Position numbers and translations under genes: made by a program. Under the pieces are notes generated by a model. That model worked only from the letters and a program-made list of their open reading frames with translations. It did no database searches and was not told the origin of the DNA. DNA of 64,000 bases from an uncultured Bacteroides sp. (GTDB lineage Bacteria > Bacteroidota > Bacteroidia > Bacteroidales > Bacteroidaceae). Every line of letters begins with the position of its first letter. Within the stretch, counting starts at the first letter, position 1. Location of the stretch: NCBI GenBank assembly GCA_949285025.1, contig CASDXG010000099.1, positions 106,724-170,723 on the forward strand, written 5' to 3'. Shown here one piece after another: positions 14,920 to 24,072 of this stretch.

Positions 14920-17673
14920 TCAATTCCAATAATCGGGCTTATGCTTACGTGCTTCTTCAAGAGAGGTAATCTTTTGAGAATTCGCTTCATTCTTTTCACG
15001 AAGAGCCCGATACTCTTTATCCAAATCATCGAGAAATTTTTCTCGGGAAACCGGATTCATCAGACAAGAAACCACCGGAGCATTCTGCGAAGCGTCCCGC
15101 ATGTAAATCACCGGAGCATGATAAACCGGAGCGATTTTAAGTGCTGTATGAAGTTTCGATGTCGTGGCTCCGCCTATTAATACCGGAATATCAAGCCCCG
15201 CACGCTCAAGTTCCGCCACAACATGAACCATCTCTTCTAAAGAGGGCGTGATCAATCCGCTCAATCCTATTACGTCTACTTTCTCACGAACAGCGGTTTC
15301 CACAATTTTCTCGGCAGGAACCATCACTCCCAAGTCTATAATTTCATAATTATTGCACGCCATCACCACGCCTACAATGTTTTTTCCTATATCGTGCACG
15401 TCGCCCTTCACCGTTGCCAACAGCACTTTCCCTGCCGATCTGACGCCGTCTTTCTTTTCTGCTTCTATATAAGGTTGCAGTATCGACACGGCTTTTTTCA
15501 TCGTTCGCGCCGTTTTAACGACCTGAGGCAGGAACATCTTTCCTGAACCAAACAGAACTCCCACTTGGTCCATACCCGACATTAACGGACCTTCTATAAT
15601 ATCTACTGCATGAGGATAACGTTGCAATGCTTCCTTTAAGTCGGCATCCAGATAATCCTCTACCCCTTTGATCAATGCATATTGCAGACGTTCTTCCACT
15701 GTCGTGCTTTCACGCCACAAAAGATGCGCAGAAGCATCGCTGTCCTGTCCTATATTTTTCCCGCTTGCTTTCAGGTTTTCTGCCAGAGCAATCAAACGTT
15801 CTGCTGCATCTGAACGCCGGTTTAACACAACATCTTCTATACATTCCAATACATCAGACGGGATATCCGTATAAAGCACTGATGTGCCCGGATTTACAAT
15901 TCCCATATCCATTCCCGCATGAATGGCATGATACAAGAATACGGCATGCATTGCTTCACGAATATAATTATTGCCTCTGAAAGCAAACGAAAGGTTGCTG
16001 ACTCCTCCACTCACATGTGTTCCGGGCAGATTCTGCTTAATCCATTTTACGGCTTTAATAAAGTCCACCGCATAATTATTATGCGTTTCTATCCCCGTAG
16101 CGACAGCCAATATATTAGGGTCGAAAATAATATCACAAGGTTCAAAGCCCACTTTATCGGTAAGAATGCGGTAAGCCCGCTGACAAATCTCAATTTTCCG
16201 TTCAAATGTATCTGCCTGACCCCGTTCATCAAAAGCCATGACGACAGCAGCTGCGCCATACTTTCTGATATCCTGTGCGTGCGAAATAAAAGCCTTTTCA
16301 CCTTCTTTCAAGGAAATGGAATTGACAATACACTTACCTTGTACGCATTTTAACCCGGCAAGAATCACGTCCCATTTAGAAGAATCTATCATTATGGGGA
16401 CACGGGCAATATCAGGTTCTGAGCCAATATAATTCAAAAATTCCGTCATCTCCGCAACTGCATCCAAGAGGCCATCGTCCATGTTTATATCGAGAATCTG
16501 CGCCCCATCTTCCACCTGTTTGCGGGCAATGGAAACAGCCTCATCGTATTTCTTCTCATTAATCAAACGAAGAAACTTTCTCGAACCGGCAACATTGCAA
16601 CGCTCACCCACATTTACAAAATTAAGTTCGGGCGTCATTTCCAACAACTCCATTCCCGACAATTGCAGATATTCCGATCTTGCCACCGGAATATGAGGAA
16701 AAGAATTTTCTAATAATTCATGAAAGCAAGAAATATAAGCATCTGTTGTACCACAACATCCGCCTACGATATTGACAAGTCCTTCCGCAAGATATTCTTT
16801 TATTTCGGCCGCCATGTCAGCCGGCGACTGGTCGTACTTTCCCAGACTATTAGGAAGGCCTGCATTCGGATAGGCGCTGATATAATAAGGTGCACGGCTT
16901 GCCAAATGTACGAGAAAAGGTTTCAGTTGTTTCGCTCCGAAAGAGCAATTCAGTCCGACAGAAAAGATGTCAGCATGACGCACAGACGCAAGGAAAGCAT
17001 CGAGAGTCTGACCAGACAAAAGACGTCCGGCTACATCCGAAACCGTAACCGAAAGCATTAAAGGTACCTTACGGCCAATTTTTCCCATTGATCGTTCTGC
17101 CGCATATATCGCCGCCTTTGCATTCAATGTATCAAATATTGTTTCGATAAGAAACGCATCAATCCCCCCCTCCAGCAAAGCTTCCATCTGCTCACAATAC
17201 GCCTCTACCAAAGAATCGAAAGTCAGATTTCGTAAAGCAGGGTCGTTTACATCGGGACTCATCGAACAGGTTTTATTGGTAGGTCCTATCGAACCGGCCA
17301 CGAAACGCGGTTTTCCCGGATCCGCCGCCGAATACTCATCAGCTATCCGGCGTGCAATCTGAGCGGCTGCAAGGTTTATTTCACGGCAATAAGCCTCCAT
17401 ATGATAATCAGACAACGAAATCCTTGTGGCATTGAACGAGTTTGTTTCAATAATATCTGCTCCTGCCTCCAGATATTTACGGTGAATTTCTTCTATAACA
17501 TCAGGACAAGTCAAACACAACATATCGTTGTTTCCTTTCATTTGTCCCGGCATATTCCGGAAACGTTCCCCACGAAAATCTTCTTCCGTAAGATTATATT
17601 GCTGAATCATCGTACCCATTGCCCCATCGAGCAATAAAATACGTGCTTTTATTTCATCCTGTATACGTTTCAT
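14920..17673 (-). CDS. metH: Cobalamin-dependent methionine synthase without reactivation domain
   Basis: 917 residues. Order: homocysteine-binding barrel (about 1-320, zinc ligands in GLNCSFG and GGCCGTT), pterin-binding barrel (about 340-610), B12 cap (about 640-730) and B12 Rossmann module with the lower-ligand motif [12 protein letters not shown]. The chain ends shortly after the B12 module (...[11 protein letters not shown]), where longer MetH proteins (about 1230 residues) continue into the AdoMet-binding reactivation domain. That domain is absent and there is no room for it before the next gene. Methyl transfer from methyl-THF to homocysteine should work, but reactivation of oxidised cobalamin must occur another way. 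The gene overlaps smpB by four bases (ATGA) and has no B12 riboswitch directly upstream. Confidence 0.93.
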   Translation of the reverse strand: MKRIQDEIKARILLLDGAMGTMIQQYNLTEEDFRGERFRNMPGQMKGNNDMLCLTCPDVIEEIHRKYLEAGADIIETNSFNATRISLSDYHMEAYCREINLAAAQIARRIADEYSAADPGKPRFVAGSIGPTNKTCSMSPDVNDPALRNLTFDSLVEAYCEQMEALLEGGIDAFLIETIFDTLNAKAAIYAAERSMGKIGRKVPLMLSVTVSDVAGRLLSGQTLDAFLASVRHADIFSVGLNCSFGAKQLKPFLVHLASRAPYYISAYPNAGLPNSLGKYDQSPADMAAEIKEYLAEGLVNIVGGCCGTTDAYISCFHELLENSFPHIPVARSEYLQLSGMELLEMTPELNFVNVGERCNVAGSRKFLRLINEKKYDEAVSIARKQVEDGAQILDINMDDGLLDAVAEMTEFLNYIGSEPDIARVPIMIDSSKWDVILAGLKCVQGKCIVNSISLKEGEKAFISHAQDIRKYGAAAVVMAFDERGQADTFERKIEICQRAYRILTDKVGFEPCDIIFDPNILAVATGIETHNNYAVDFIKAVKWIKQNLPGTHVSGGVSNLSFAFRGNNYIREAMHAVFLYHAIHAGMDMGIVNPGTSVLYTDIPSDVLECIEDVVLNRRSDAAERLIALAENLKASGKNIGQDSDASAHLLWRESTTVEERLQYALIKGVEDYLDADLKEALQRYPHAVDIIEGPLMSGMDQVGVLFGSGKMFLPQVVKTARTMKKAVSILQPYIEAEKKDGVRSAGKVLLATVKGDVHDIGKNIVGVVMACNNYEIIDLGVMVPAEKIVETAVREKVDVIGLSGLITPSLEEMVHVVAELERAGLDIPVLIGGATTSKLHTALKIAPVYHAPVIYMRDASQNAPVVSCLMNPVSREKFLDDLDKEYRALREKNEANSQKITSLEEARKHKPDYWN

Positions 17674-18131
17674 CGCTTAAACATACGGTCTATCATGCGT
17701 TTATCTTCTCTCTCTTTCAACGCCTCGCGCTTATCATATTGTTTCTTTCCTTTAGCCAGAGCTATGACAATTTTCGCCAATCCTTTTTCATTGATATATA
17801 AACGCGTCGGCACAATCGTAAATCCCGGTTCACGGGTAGAACGTTCCAACTTACGGAGTTCTTTCCCGGTCAACAACAATTTCCGGTCTCTCCGTGCCGC
17901 ATGATTATTATATGAACCATAAAAATACTCGGCAATGTACATGTTTTTCACCCACAATTCCCCGCGAATAAAGAAACAAAATGTATCGACCAGACTTGCT
18001 TTTCCCTGACGGATTGATTTGATTTCCGTCCCCGTCAGTACAATTCCCGCCGTATAGGTATCGATAAACTCATAATCAAACGAGGCACGTTTGTTCTTTA
18101 TATTGACAATATTATTCGTATTCTGCTTCAT
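17670..18131 (-). CDS. smpB: SsrA-binding protein SmpB
   Basis: 153 residues with the conserved SmpB blocks [30 protein letters not shown] and the basic C-terminal tail [14 protein letters not shown]. SmpB delivers tmRNA to stalled ribosomes for trans-translation. It is the middle gene of a tightly packed minus-strand operon: its start overlaps the stop of the Yip1 gene and its stop overlaps the metH start. Confidence 0.97.
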   Translation of the reverse strand: MKQNTNNIVNIKNKRASFDYEFIDTYTAGIVLTGTEIKSIRQGKASLVDTFCFFIRGELWVKNMYIAEYFYGSYNNHAARRDRKLLLTGKELRKLERSTREPGFTIVPTRLYINEKGLAKIVIALAKGKKQYDKREALKEREDKRMIDRMFKR

Positions 18132-18715
18132 CAGTTCAAGATTACAGATAATTCATTAAATATCAATTCTATCAAAACCGGACAAATCAACACCACAAAC
18201 GTCGCCGCCAACGTATAAACAGTTAACCTATTTTCCGGAATATCCATTAATCGTCTGGCTCCTTCAAACACGACCACAATCGTATAAATCTGCAGAATCC
18301 AATACAAGATTTCTAAAGAAAACAATCCGCCAATAATATTCAAGACAAAAACAACAACCATTGAATATCCCACAAAGGCCTGTATTTTCACCGGATTTTC
18401 TTTCTTTCCCAACCACCGAAGACTTATCTTATCAAGCAAATATACGGCAAGAAAGAAACCGCCAAACAAAGCCACTGCAATAGCACAACTGCTCATCAAA
18501 GCAAATTGGAATACGTCCGGCACAATATCCTTTCCGATAAATGTTCCTATGAATCTTGCCAGACTGCAAAAGGCAATCATAGGATATACAAAAGACGATA
18601 CAACTGTTTTCTCCTCTTCCTGCCCTACAATATCATCCCATGCCTTTCCCGGAGCCGATAAAAAGGCAACTATCCGGTGAAATAAATCTTTATAGTTCAA
18701 AGCGTCTCCTTTCAT
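18131..18715 (-). CDS. Yip1-family membrane protein
   Basis: 195 residues from the ATG at 18715, with about five hydrophobic segments and the N-terminal pattern [19 protein letters not shown] seen in bacterial Yip1 (PF04893) proteins. Function in bacteria is unknown. The longer frame up to 18760 begins upstream of the transcription start predicted from the -7 element (TATCTTTG on the minus strand, 18739-18746), so it was rejected. A purine-rich AAAGGAG lies five bases before an in-frame TTG at 18700, which is an alternative start. First gene of the Yip1-smpB-metH operon. Confidence 0.75.
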   Translation of the reverse strand: MKGDALNYKDLFHRIVAFLSAPGKAWDDIVGQEEEKTVVSSFVYPMIAFCSLARFIGTFIGKDIVPDVFQFALMSSCAIAVALFGGFFLAVYLLDKISLRWLGKKENPVKIQAFVGYSMVVVFVLNIIGGLFSLEILYWILQIYTIVVVFEGARRLMDIPENRLTVYTLAATFVVLICPVLIELIFNELSVILN

Positions 18716-18738
18716 TTCATTCCAAACAATATAACGTG

Positions 18739-18746
18739 CAAAGATA
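18739..18746 (-). promoter_or_regulatory. -7 promoter element of the Yip1-smpB-metH operon
   Basis: TATCTTTG on the minus strand, 23 bases before the ATG at 18715. Confidence 0.6.
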
Positions 18747-18785
18747 CGAAAAAAGAACAAGATGCAAACAGACTCTTTTATAAAA

Positions 18786-18820
18786 CAAAAAAAGGGCAGA
18801 ATGTCATAATCATTCCACCC
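18786..18820 (-). terminator. Terminator after the lipoprotein gene
   Basis: On the minus strand GGGTGGAATG pairs with CATTCTGCCC (two mismatched bases inside) and is followed by TTTTTTT. Confidence 0.8.
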
Positions 18821-18844
18821 TTCTTTTCTAATCTATTTTATGGA

Positions 18845-19693
18845 TTAATTTTCCGATGATAACGCCTCTTCGTACCATTGCACGTATTCAGCGTACCGGA
18901 AGCCACTTTCATTCAAATAAGAAGCCGCCTTATCCATACCCGAATCTGTTATATTGCGATCATATTTGATTCGTATTTCGTTGGGGTTATTCCCCCCGTG
19001 TGCTGTACGATATTTAGTCAGAGCCTCACTTATATCACTGCTCAGATATTCAACGTATGCACTTTCACGCTTCACATCCTTCATTGCATCAGAAATATTA
19101 TGACGCAAATGCAGGACCATTACGTTATTTCCCACATGATCAGATGAGACAGGATCGTAATTCTCATCGTAATATACTTCGAAAGAATGGGCATTCAACT
19201 CGTTACTCCATTCCGCTTGAGTCATATCTGACGGACGGTTCACCCAATAGCGAATAGGAATAAAAAGAATATTCTTTTTGAAACAACCGAAAGAATATCC
19301 TTCAGTAGCATCGACACTAATAACGGGAGCGTTCGCCGATTCTTCGGGCAATGTCTGCGCTCTCGTTATGCTTTCACGCTTAACCGGAACCAAATTCATA
19401 CATTCCACATTGATTTCATTATTTGCCGTCACGCCGGTCGAAGCATCCCATGAATACATCATATAAATATACCGGTCACTAAGAGTCATCTGCTCTGCCA
19501 CATACGACTGATTGGTCGGAATCAAAGTATATCCATACTCGTCCTCAAATTCCCAAGAATACACAGAGGAAGACACACTAAAAAAGCCTGCTCCCATTGT
19601 TGTATAGTCAAATTCACCGTCATCCAGGCAGGATGATAATCCAAACACGGACAATACAGAAAGCAAGACAGCAAAAAGTTTTTTCTTTTTCAT
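18845..19693 (-). CDS. Uncharacterised lipoprotein, possibly NigD-like
   Basis: 282 residues with a classical lipoprotein signal: MKKKKLFAVLLSVLSVFGL then the lipobox LSSC, followed by DDGEFD, whose acidic residues after the cysteine fit surface export in Bacteroidetes. The mature part is beta-rich without catalytic motifs. The acidic post-cysteine start and the late HLRHNISDA region recall NigD-like proteins, but I cannot confirm this. It is monocistronic, with a terminator directly after it. Confidence 0.7.
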   Translation of the reverse strand: MKKKKLFAVLLSVLSVFGLSSCLDDGEFDYTTMGAGFFSVSSSVYSWEFEDEYGYTLIPTNQSYVAEQMTLSDRYIYMMYSWDASTGVTANNEINVECMNLVPVKRESITRAQTLPEESANAPVISVDATEGYSFGCFKKNILFIPIRYWVNRPSDMTQAEWSNELNAHSFEVYYDENYDPVSSDHVGNNVMVLHLRHNISDAMKDVKRESAYVEYLSSDISEALTKYRTAHGGNNPNEIRIKYDRNITDSGMDKAASYLNESGFRYAEYVQWYEEALSSEN

Positions 19694-19807
19694 CTTATTA
19701 TTTTATTTCTGGATTTATATATTATTAAAACATTCTATTTACCCCTTAAATAATTCCATACCGAAAATACTGCATCAGAACGTATACATTCTTTGTTTTT
19801 TAACAGT

Positions 19808-20314
19808 TCATTTTTCTATGTCCGCAAACAACTCCAAATGTTCATCGACATATTTTGCAATAATCCCCGTAACGTTTTCTTCAATATCCAAGTATGTTTC
19901 TTCCAATTCATCGAATTCTTCATACTGCTCATACATCGCCATAAATTCCTCATCGGTAGTATCTCTCTCCAAATCATCCCGATGAGCATCATAAATTTTC
20001 TTTGCAGCATAAATCAACTTCGAGAAATCTTTTGCCCCGAACAGGCGCATAGACTTGGCAAACGGGTTATCGAAAATATACGGGCCGTAACCGTTTTGTA
20101 TTAACTGTACAAATCCGCCTTCCAGAACTTCTTTCCGGAAGAAATGATATCCCAGCAATGAATGTTGGTAACCATTCAGCAAAGCCATCGTTTCCGCTCC
20201 AGGTTCTCCACCAACGAGCTCCATATATTTATCAGTAAAGACTTTTAAAAAGTCATCGATTCCCCTTTCTGCAGCTTTAGCCAGCGCCTCATCCTTAATT
20301 ATAATATTCGTCAT
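19808..20314 (-). CDS. DMP19 family protein (DUF4375)
   Basis: 168 residues, acidic and soluble. The blocks LLNGYQHSLLGYHFFRKEVL and GGFVQLIQNGYGPYIFD are characteristic of DMP19/DUF4375 proteins. The name comes from DNA-mimic protein 19 of Neisseria, a dimer that mimics DNA and antagonises a repressor. The Bacteroidetes homologues have not been tied to that role as far as I know. The C-terminal third is strongly acidic (EEFDELEETYLDIEENV), consistent with DNA mimicry or protein binding. Confidence 0.75.
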   Translation of the reverse strand: MTNIIIKDEALAKAAERGIDDFLKVFTDKYMELVGGEPGAETMALLNGYQHSLLGYHFFRKEVLEGGFVQLIQNGYGPYIFDNPFAKSMRLFGAKDFSKLIYAAKKIYDAHRDDLERDTTDEEFMAMYEQYEEFDELEETYLDIEENVTGIIAKYVDEHLELFADIEK

Positions 20315-20503
20315 ACAATCCCTTTTTCTTATTACCCTTTTATGGTGAATCCCAATTCATCACCCAAAACGTACCGGAACTAATTGTCGGGCAAAGTTAC
20401 ATTTTTCTTTCAAAAAAAGAAATCCTTTACCCCGGATAAGCCGTGAAAAGAGTTTTTTCCCAAAAATATCATTAAAATGAAGCAAAAAGTTTTAGTCAGC
20501 AGA

Positions 20504-20533
20504 TTGCAGAACGAAATAAAACGACTAAATTTG
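20504..20533 (+). promoter_or_regulatory. Promoter of the NifU-like/GGGtGRT operon
   Basis: TTG at 20504-20506 and TAAATTTG at 20526-20533 with a 19-base spacer. Start of transcription is predicted near 20540. Confidence 0.83.
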
Positions 20534-20543
20534 CATCAGTTTT

Positions 20544-20566
20544 GAGGGAAAACGTTTCCTCTTTTT
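20544..20566 (+). promoter_or_regulatory. Hairpin with T run at the 5' end of the operon transcript
   Basis: GAGGGAAA can pair with TTTCCTC (one bulge) and is followed by five T, placed within a few bases of the predicted transcription start. It could stabilise the mRNA 5' end; it is too close to the start for an ordinary attenuator. Confidence 0.4.
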
Positions 20567-20613
20567 ATGGTCAGAAAATACTTATTTTTTATTACCAATA
20601 AAACGTAAAGAAT

Positions 20614-21315
20614 ATGACTTATTCACACGAAGTTGAACACATGTGTGTTGTAAAAAAAGGACCTAATCACGGTCCTGCTCCAATTCCGGAAGAAGGAAAA
20701 TGGGTTAAATCAAAAGAGATTAAAGACATTTCAGGTTTAACTCACGGTATTGGCTGGTGCGCACCTCAGCAAGGCGCTTGTAAATTAACCCTGAATGTAA
20801 AAGAAGGCGTTATCCAAGAAGCCTTAGTAGAAACCATCGGTTGCTCAGGTATGACCCATTCCGCAGCAATGGCATCTGAGATCCTTCCCGGAAAAACGAT
20901 TCTGGAAGCACTGAACACCGACTTGGTTTGCGATGCAATCAATACGGCAATGCGTGAACTATTCTTGCAAATCGTATACGGACGTACTCAGTCGGCTTTC
21001 TCTGAAGGCGGTTTGATGATTGGTGCCGGATTGGAAGATTTGGGAAAAGGTCTTCGCAGCCAGGTAGGAACTTTGTATGGCACACTGGCAAAAGGTCCCC
21101 GTTATCTTGAAATGGCTGAAGGCTACATCAAAACTATTGCACTTGACAAGAACGATGAGATCTGCGGTTATGAATTCGTTCATCTGGGAAAATTCATGGA
21201 CGAAATCAAAAAAGGAACCGATGCAAACGAAGCTTTGAAGAAAGTAACAGGAACATACGGACGCTTTACCAAAGAAGCCGGTGCAGTTAAATACATTGAC
21301 CCACGTAAAGATTAA
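20614..21315 (+). CDS. NifU/IscU-like iron-sulfur scaffold-type protein
   Basis: 233 residues. Residues about 35-100 resemble the NifU_N/IscU scaffold fold: GWCAPQQGACKLTLNVKEGV and the cysteine loop ETIGCSGMTHSAAMASEIL, which aligns with the GCGSAxASS loop of IscU. The first cysteines (CVV, GWCAP, GAC) are additional potential ligands. The C-terminal half is unique to this family. It always seems to travel with the next gene, the GGGtGRT protein, in anaerobic Bacteroidetes and Firmicutes. Role unknown; Fe-S cluster handling is inferred from fold similarity. A strong promoter suggests high expression. Confidence 0.75.
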   Translation: MTYSHEVEHMCVVKKGPNHGPAPIPEEGKWVKSKEIKDISGLTHGIGWCAPQQGACKLTLNVKEGVIQEALVETIGCSGMTHSAAMASEILPGKTILEALNTDLVCDAINTAMRELFLQIVYGRTQSAFSEGGLMIGAGLEDLGKGLRSQVGTLYGTLAKGPRYLEMAEGYIKTIALDKNDEICGYEFVHLGKFMDEIKKGTDANEALKKVTGTYGRFTKEAGAVKYIDPRKD

Positions 21316-21320
21316 GGAGG
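21314..21320 (+). promoter_or_regulatory. Perfect Shine-Dalgarno site before the GGGtGRT gene
   Basis: AAGGAGG, nine bases before ATG 21330. Full-length Shine-Dalgarno sites are rare in this phylum. Confidence 0.7.
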
Positions 21321-21329
21321 AAAAGACAT

Positions 21330-22340
21330 ATGATTAGAGAAGTAAAATTTGAAAGCCAGGATCGCCGAATCAAACAGATTCTTGCAGCTTTGAACGCCAA
21401 CGGCATCAAAGACATCGAAGAAGCAAACGCTATCTGCGAACAATATGGTCTTGATCCTTATAAAACATGTGAGGAAACTCAGCCCATCTGCTTCGAAAAT
21501 GCAAAATGGGCGTATGTAGTAGGTTGTGCAATCGCATTGAAGAAAGGATGCAAGAACGCTGCCGAAGCAGCCGAAGCAATCGGTATCGGTTTACAGTCGT
21601 TTTGTATTCCCGGATCAGTCGCAGACGACCGTAAAGTAGGTTTGGGACATGGTAACATAGCAGCAATGCTTCTACGTGAAGAAACGAAATGTTTCGCATT
21701 CCTTGCCGGACACGAATCATTCGCTGCCGCTGAAGGCGCAATCAAAATTGCAGCAAAAGCCGATAAAGTTCGTAAAGAACCTTTGCGCTGCATCCTGAAT
21801 GGTTTGGGTAAAGATGCCGCACAAATTATTTCCCGTATCAACGGATTCACTTACGTACAGACACAATTCGATTACTATACCGGCGAATTGAAAGTAGTAC
21901 GCGAAATTGCTTACTCAGACGGCCCGCGTGCAAAAGTAAAATGCTACGGAGCAGATGACGTACGCGAAGGCGTAGCCATCATGTGGAAAGAAGGCGTAGA
22001 TGTTTCCATTACAGGTAACTCTACCAATCCGACCCGTTTCCAACATCCGGTAGCCGGTACATATAAGAAAGAACGCGTGCTTGCAGGCAAACCTTATTTC
22101 TCAGTTGCATCAGGAGGCGGTACGGGACGTACACTGCATCCCGATAACATGGCAGCAGGTCCGGCTTCTTACGGTATGACCGATACAATGGGTCGTATGC
22201 ACAGCGACGCTCAGTTTGCAGGTTCTTCTTCAGTACCCGCTCACGTAGAAATGATGGGATTCCTCGGCATCGGTAACAACCCGATGGTAGGTTGTACAGT
22301 AGCTTGTGCCGTAGACGTTGCGACTGCTTTAAACAAGTAA
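21330..22340 (+). CDS. GGGtGRT family protein of unknown function
   Basis: 336 residues carrying the family-naming motif SGGGTGRTLHPDNMAAG and the C-terminal GIGNNPMVGCTVACAVDVA. The family (PF14057 as I remember it) is highly conserved and uncharacterised, found in strict anaerobes next to the NifU-like gene. The many conserved glycines and cysteines (CAIALKKGCKNA, CTVAC) could fit cofactor or cluster binding, which is inference. It lies 14 bases after its partner with a perfect AAGGAGG, and a strong terminator follows, so the two genes form a closed operon. Confidence 0.88.
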   Translation: MIREVKFESQDRRIKQILAALNANGIKDIEEANAICEQYGLDPYKTCEETQPICFENAKWAYVVGCAIALKKGCKNAAEAAEAIGIGLQSFCIPGSVADDRKVGLGHGNIAAMLLREETKCFAFLAGHESFAAAEGAIKIAAKADKVRKEPLRCILNGLGKDAAQIISRINGFTYVQTQFDYYTGELKVVREIAYSDGPRAKVKCYGADDVREGVAIMWKEGVDVSITGNSTNPTRFQHPVAGTYKKERVLAGKPYFSVASGGGTGRTLHPDNMAAGPASYGMTDTMGRMHSDAQFAGSSSVPAHVEMMGFLGIGNNPMVGCTVACAVDVATALNK

Positions 22341-22355
22341 TCAATAGACATACAT

Positions 22356-22394
22356 AAAAAATAGCTTTCCTTTTTGAAAGGGAAGCTATTTTTT
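22356..22394 (+). terminator. Terminator after the GGGtGRT gene
   Basis: AAATAGCTT...CC pairs with GGGAAGCTATTT across a short loop and is followed by a T run; the A run on the other side makes it usable in both directions. Confidence 0.88.
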
Positions 22395-22478
22395 ATTCTA
22401 TCATATAGTTCTTTCATCTCAAAAGACCTGATCTTCTCCCCAAAAGTCTTTGATAAATAAAAAATTCTCTCCAACGTT

Positions 22479-23668
22479 TTATATATTAAGTTTATATCGT
22501 ATGACAGCAGGATTATCATCGGCATCGATGCATTGCAATTGTTTTTTGAGTAAAGAATCCGTTAAACTCGGAACAATCATATTCGCAGTAATCGCATCAA
22601 TGGAAGTATAGAACCAACCTTTATGGGACGTTTTTGGAAACTTGCTTAAAATAATGCGAGTTATTTCATTATCACTTTCTTCAATACATTCTGCAAGTAA
22701 TGTCAAAGACCGGCCGCTTTCCTTTGAATATAGCAAGTAAACAAAGTTTTCCCACCCGAATACAAATAACATTTGCTCATCTGCATTGACGAAACCGCCC
22801 CACGAGAGCAAGTATCCTTTCTTCTCACATTCGATAAACGATGCAGGATCTTCATACGTGTATCCGATTTCTTGTCTTTCTTCCCTATCAGGTAGTTTGA
22901 ACGAAGAATGATTGCAAAAAACGTATTGAGGTGCAAAAAAGCCGGAAAGGTCTATGCGATAAATCGTATCACTTAGCATCGGGGCATATAAAATGCTGTT
23001 GTTCGGCAGATAATTAATGGAAGATGCACTCATAATATTGAGTACTTCCTTCGTTTCATCATCGAGAAAAGTATCGGTAACCTTTCCTGTACTATCTAAC
23101 AGATGAATATGATGATTTTCCATTTCTTTGTTATCATAACACAAATTCGAGCCTTCATAGAGATTAACAAACCCGCCATTAGCTCGTCCGGCTATCACAA
23201 TCGGAGAAAAACCTAACTGTATAGTCGACAAAAAATTACCCAGTAAATCATAAGTCAATATGCGTTTTGAAAAGGAATCGGAAAGCAATATGCGTTCATT
23301 ATAAGGATCTACAGTAAAAACATTGATACTAATGTATTCATTCGGCCCTTGTCCCCGGTCATATATTGTTCTTAAATGCTTCCCTTGCCGGGTAAATATA
23401 TGGACTTTATGCTCATCTATATCCAACACGTAAAGAAGACTATCTGTTACGTATAACTGATGAATACCCTTCAACAGGCAATTGTCTTTTGTCTCCAATG
23501 GAATAATTTCATAATCTGCAATAAGGCTATCGGGTATTTCCGTTGGATTATTTATATCTATGCACGTAACCCCTTCCGGAAGGGCATGACGATATTTGTC
23601 TTCTCCACACGATATATTTCCTATTAATAGAAGTATTAATACTCCCGTTAATAATAATCTCTCTTCAT
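22479..23668 (-). pseudogene. 6-bladed beta-propeller lipoprotein with an apparent frameshift at its start
   Basis: The frame ending at 22479 encodes a 6-bladed (NHL/TolB-like) beta-propeller with repeats such as LYVLDIDEHKVHIFTRQGKH and the family hallmark YDRGQGPNEY. The frame stays open up to 23678 and encodes a lipoprotein leader (LLLTGVLILLLIGNISCGED, lipobox GNISC), yet contains no ATG, GTG or TTG before residue 1 of the TTG-initiated 339-residue form. An ATG at 23668 gives MKR but in another frame; removing two bases from the AGAGAGA run at 23658-23664 would give a normal MKRLLLTG start. So either a frameshift, a non-standard start, or a sequence error. It follows the NVEALA gene by about ten bases. 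Confidence 0.65.
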
Positions 23669-23678
23669 AAAGATAATA

Positions 23679-23963
23679 TTATAACATACAATTTACACAT
23701 ATAGGATGTTCATTCCCGCTCCAACAAGTTACTTTCTTTCCTTTTGCATAAGCCTGACCGACGTAGATATAACATATTTCTTCAGGAAACGTAACATATT
23801 TATATTTCTTGTCCCCATTATTTTCATTAACACTTAACGCCTCAATGTTCTTCAAAACCAAATCAGACATAGAATAATCTTTTTGATTTTGCGATAATAT
23901 ACACATAACAACTCCAGACATGAATAGGATAATCACAGCAATTTTAAATCTTCTAGCTTTCAT
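23679..23963 (-). CDS. NVEALA-type small exported protein
   Basis: 94 residues. A single N-terminal hydrophobic segment (FKIAVIILFMSGVVMCIL) is followed by the NVEALA-like motif LKNIEALSVNE and then a cysteine-bearing tail (EEICY, VTCWSG, ICVNCML). This order defines the NVEALA family of small Bacteroidetes proteins (about 80-100 residues), often found near 6-bladed beta-propeller genes. Function unknown; the motif position suggests a processing or export signal preceding a short mature peptide of about 45 residues with four cysteines. It sits between the thioredoxin-like lipoprotein gene and the propeller gene on the same strand. Confidence 0.75.
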   Translation of the reverse strand: MKARRFKIAVIILFMSGVVMCILSQNQKDYSMSDLVLKNIEALSVNENNGDKKYKYVTFPEEICYIYVGQAYAKGKKVTCWSGNEHPICVNCML

Positions 23964-24072
23964 AAATTCTTTGTTATTTGATTATTAAAATATATTTCTT
24001 CATATTCATTCCCATTATTTATGACATAAACAACAAAAACATTCTATGCATCCAGAAAAAACTGAAAGTTTT

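Noticed and set aside
17674-18130. Cobalamin riboswitch upstream of metH
   Set aside because: metH overlaps smpB and lies in its operon; there is no space for, and no motif of, a B12 riboswitch.
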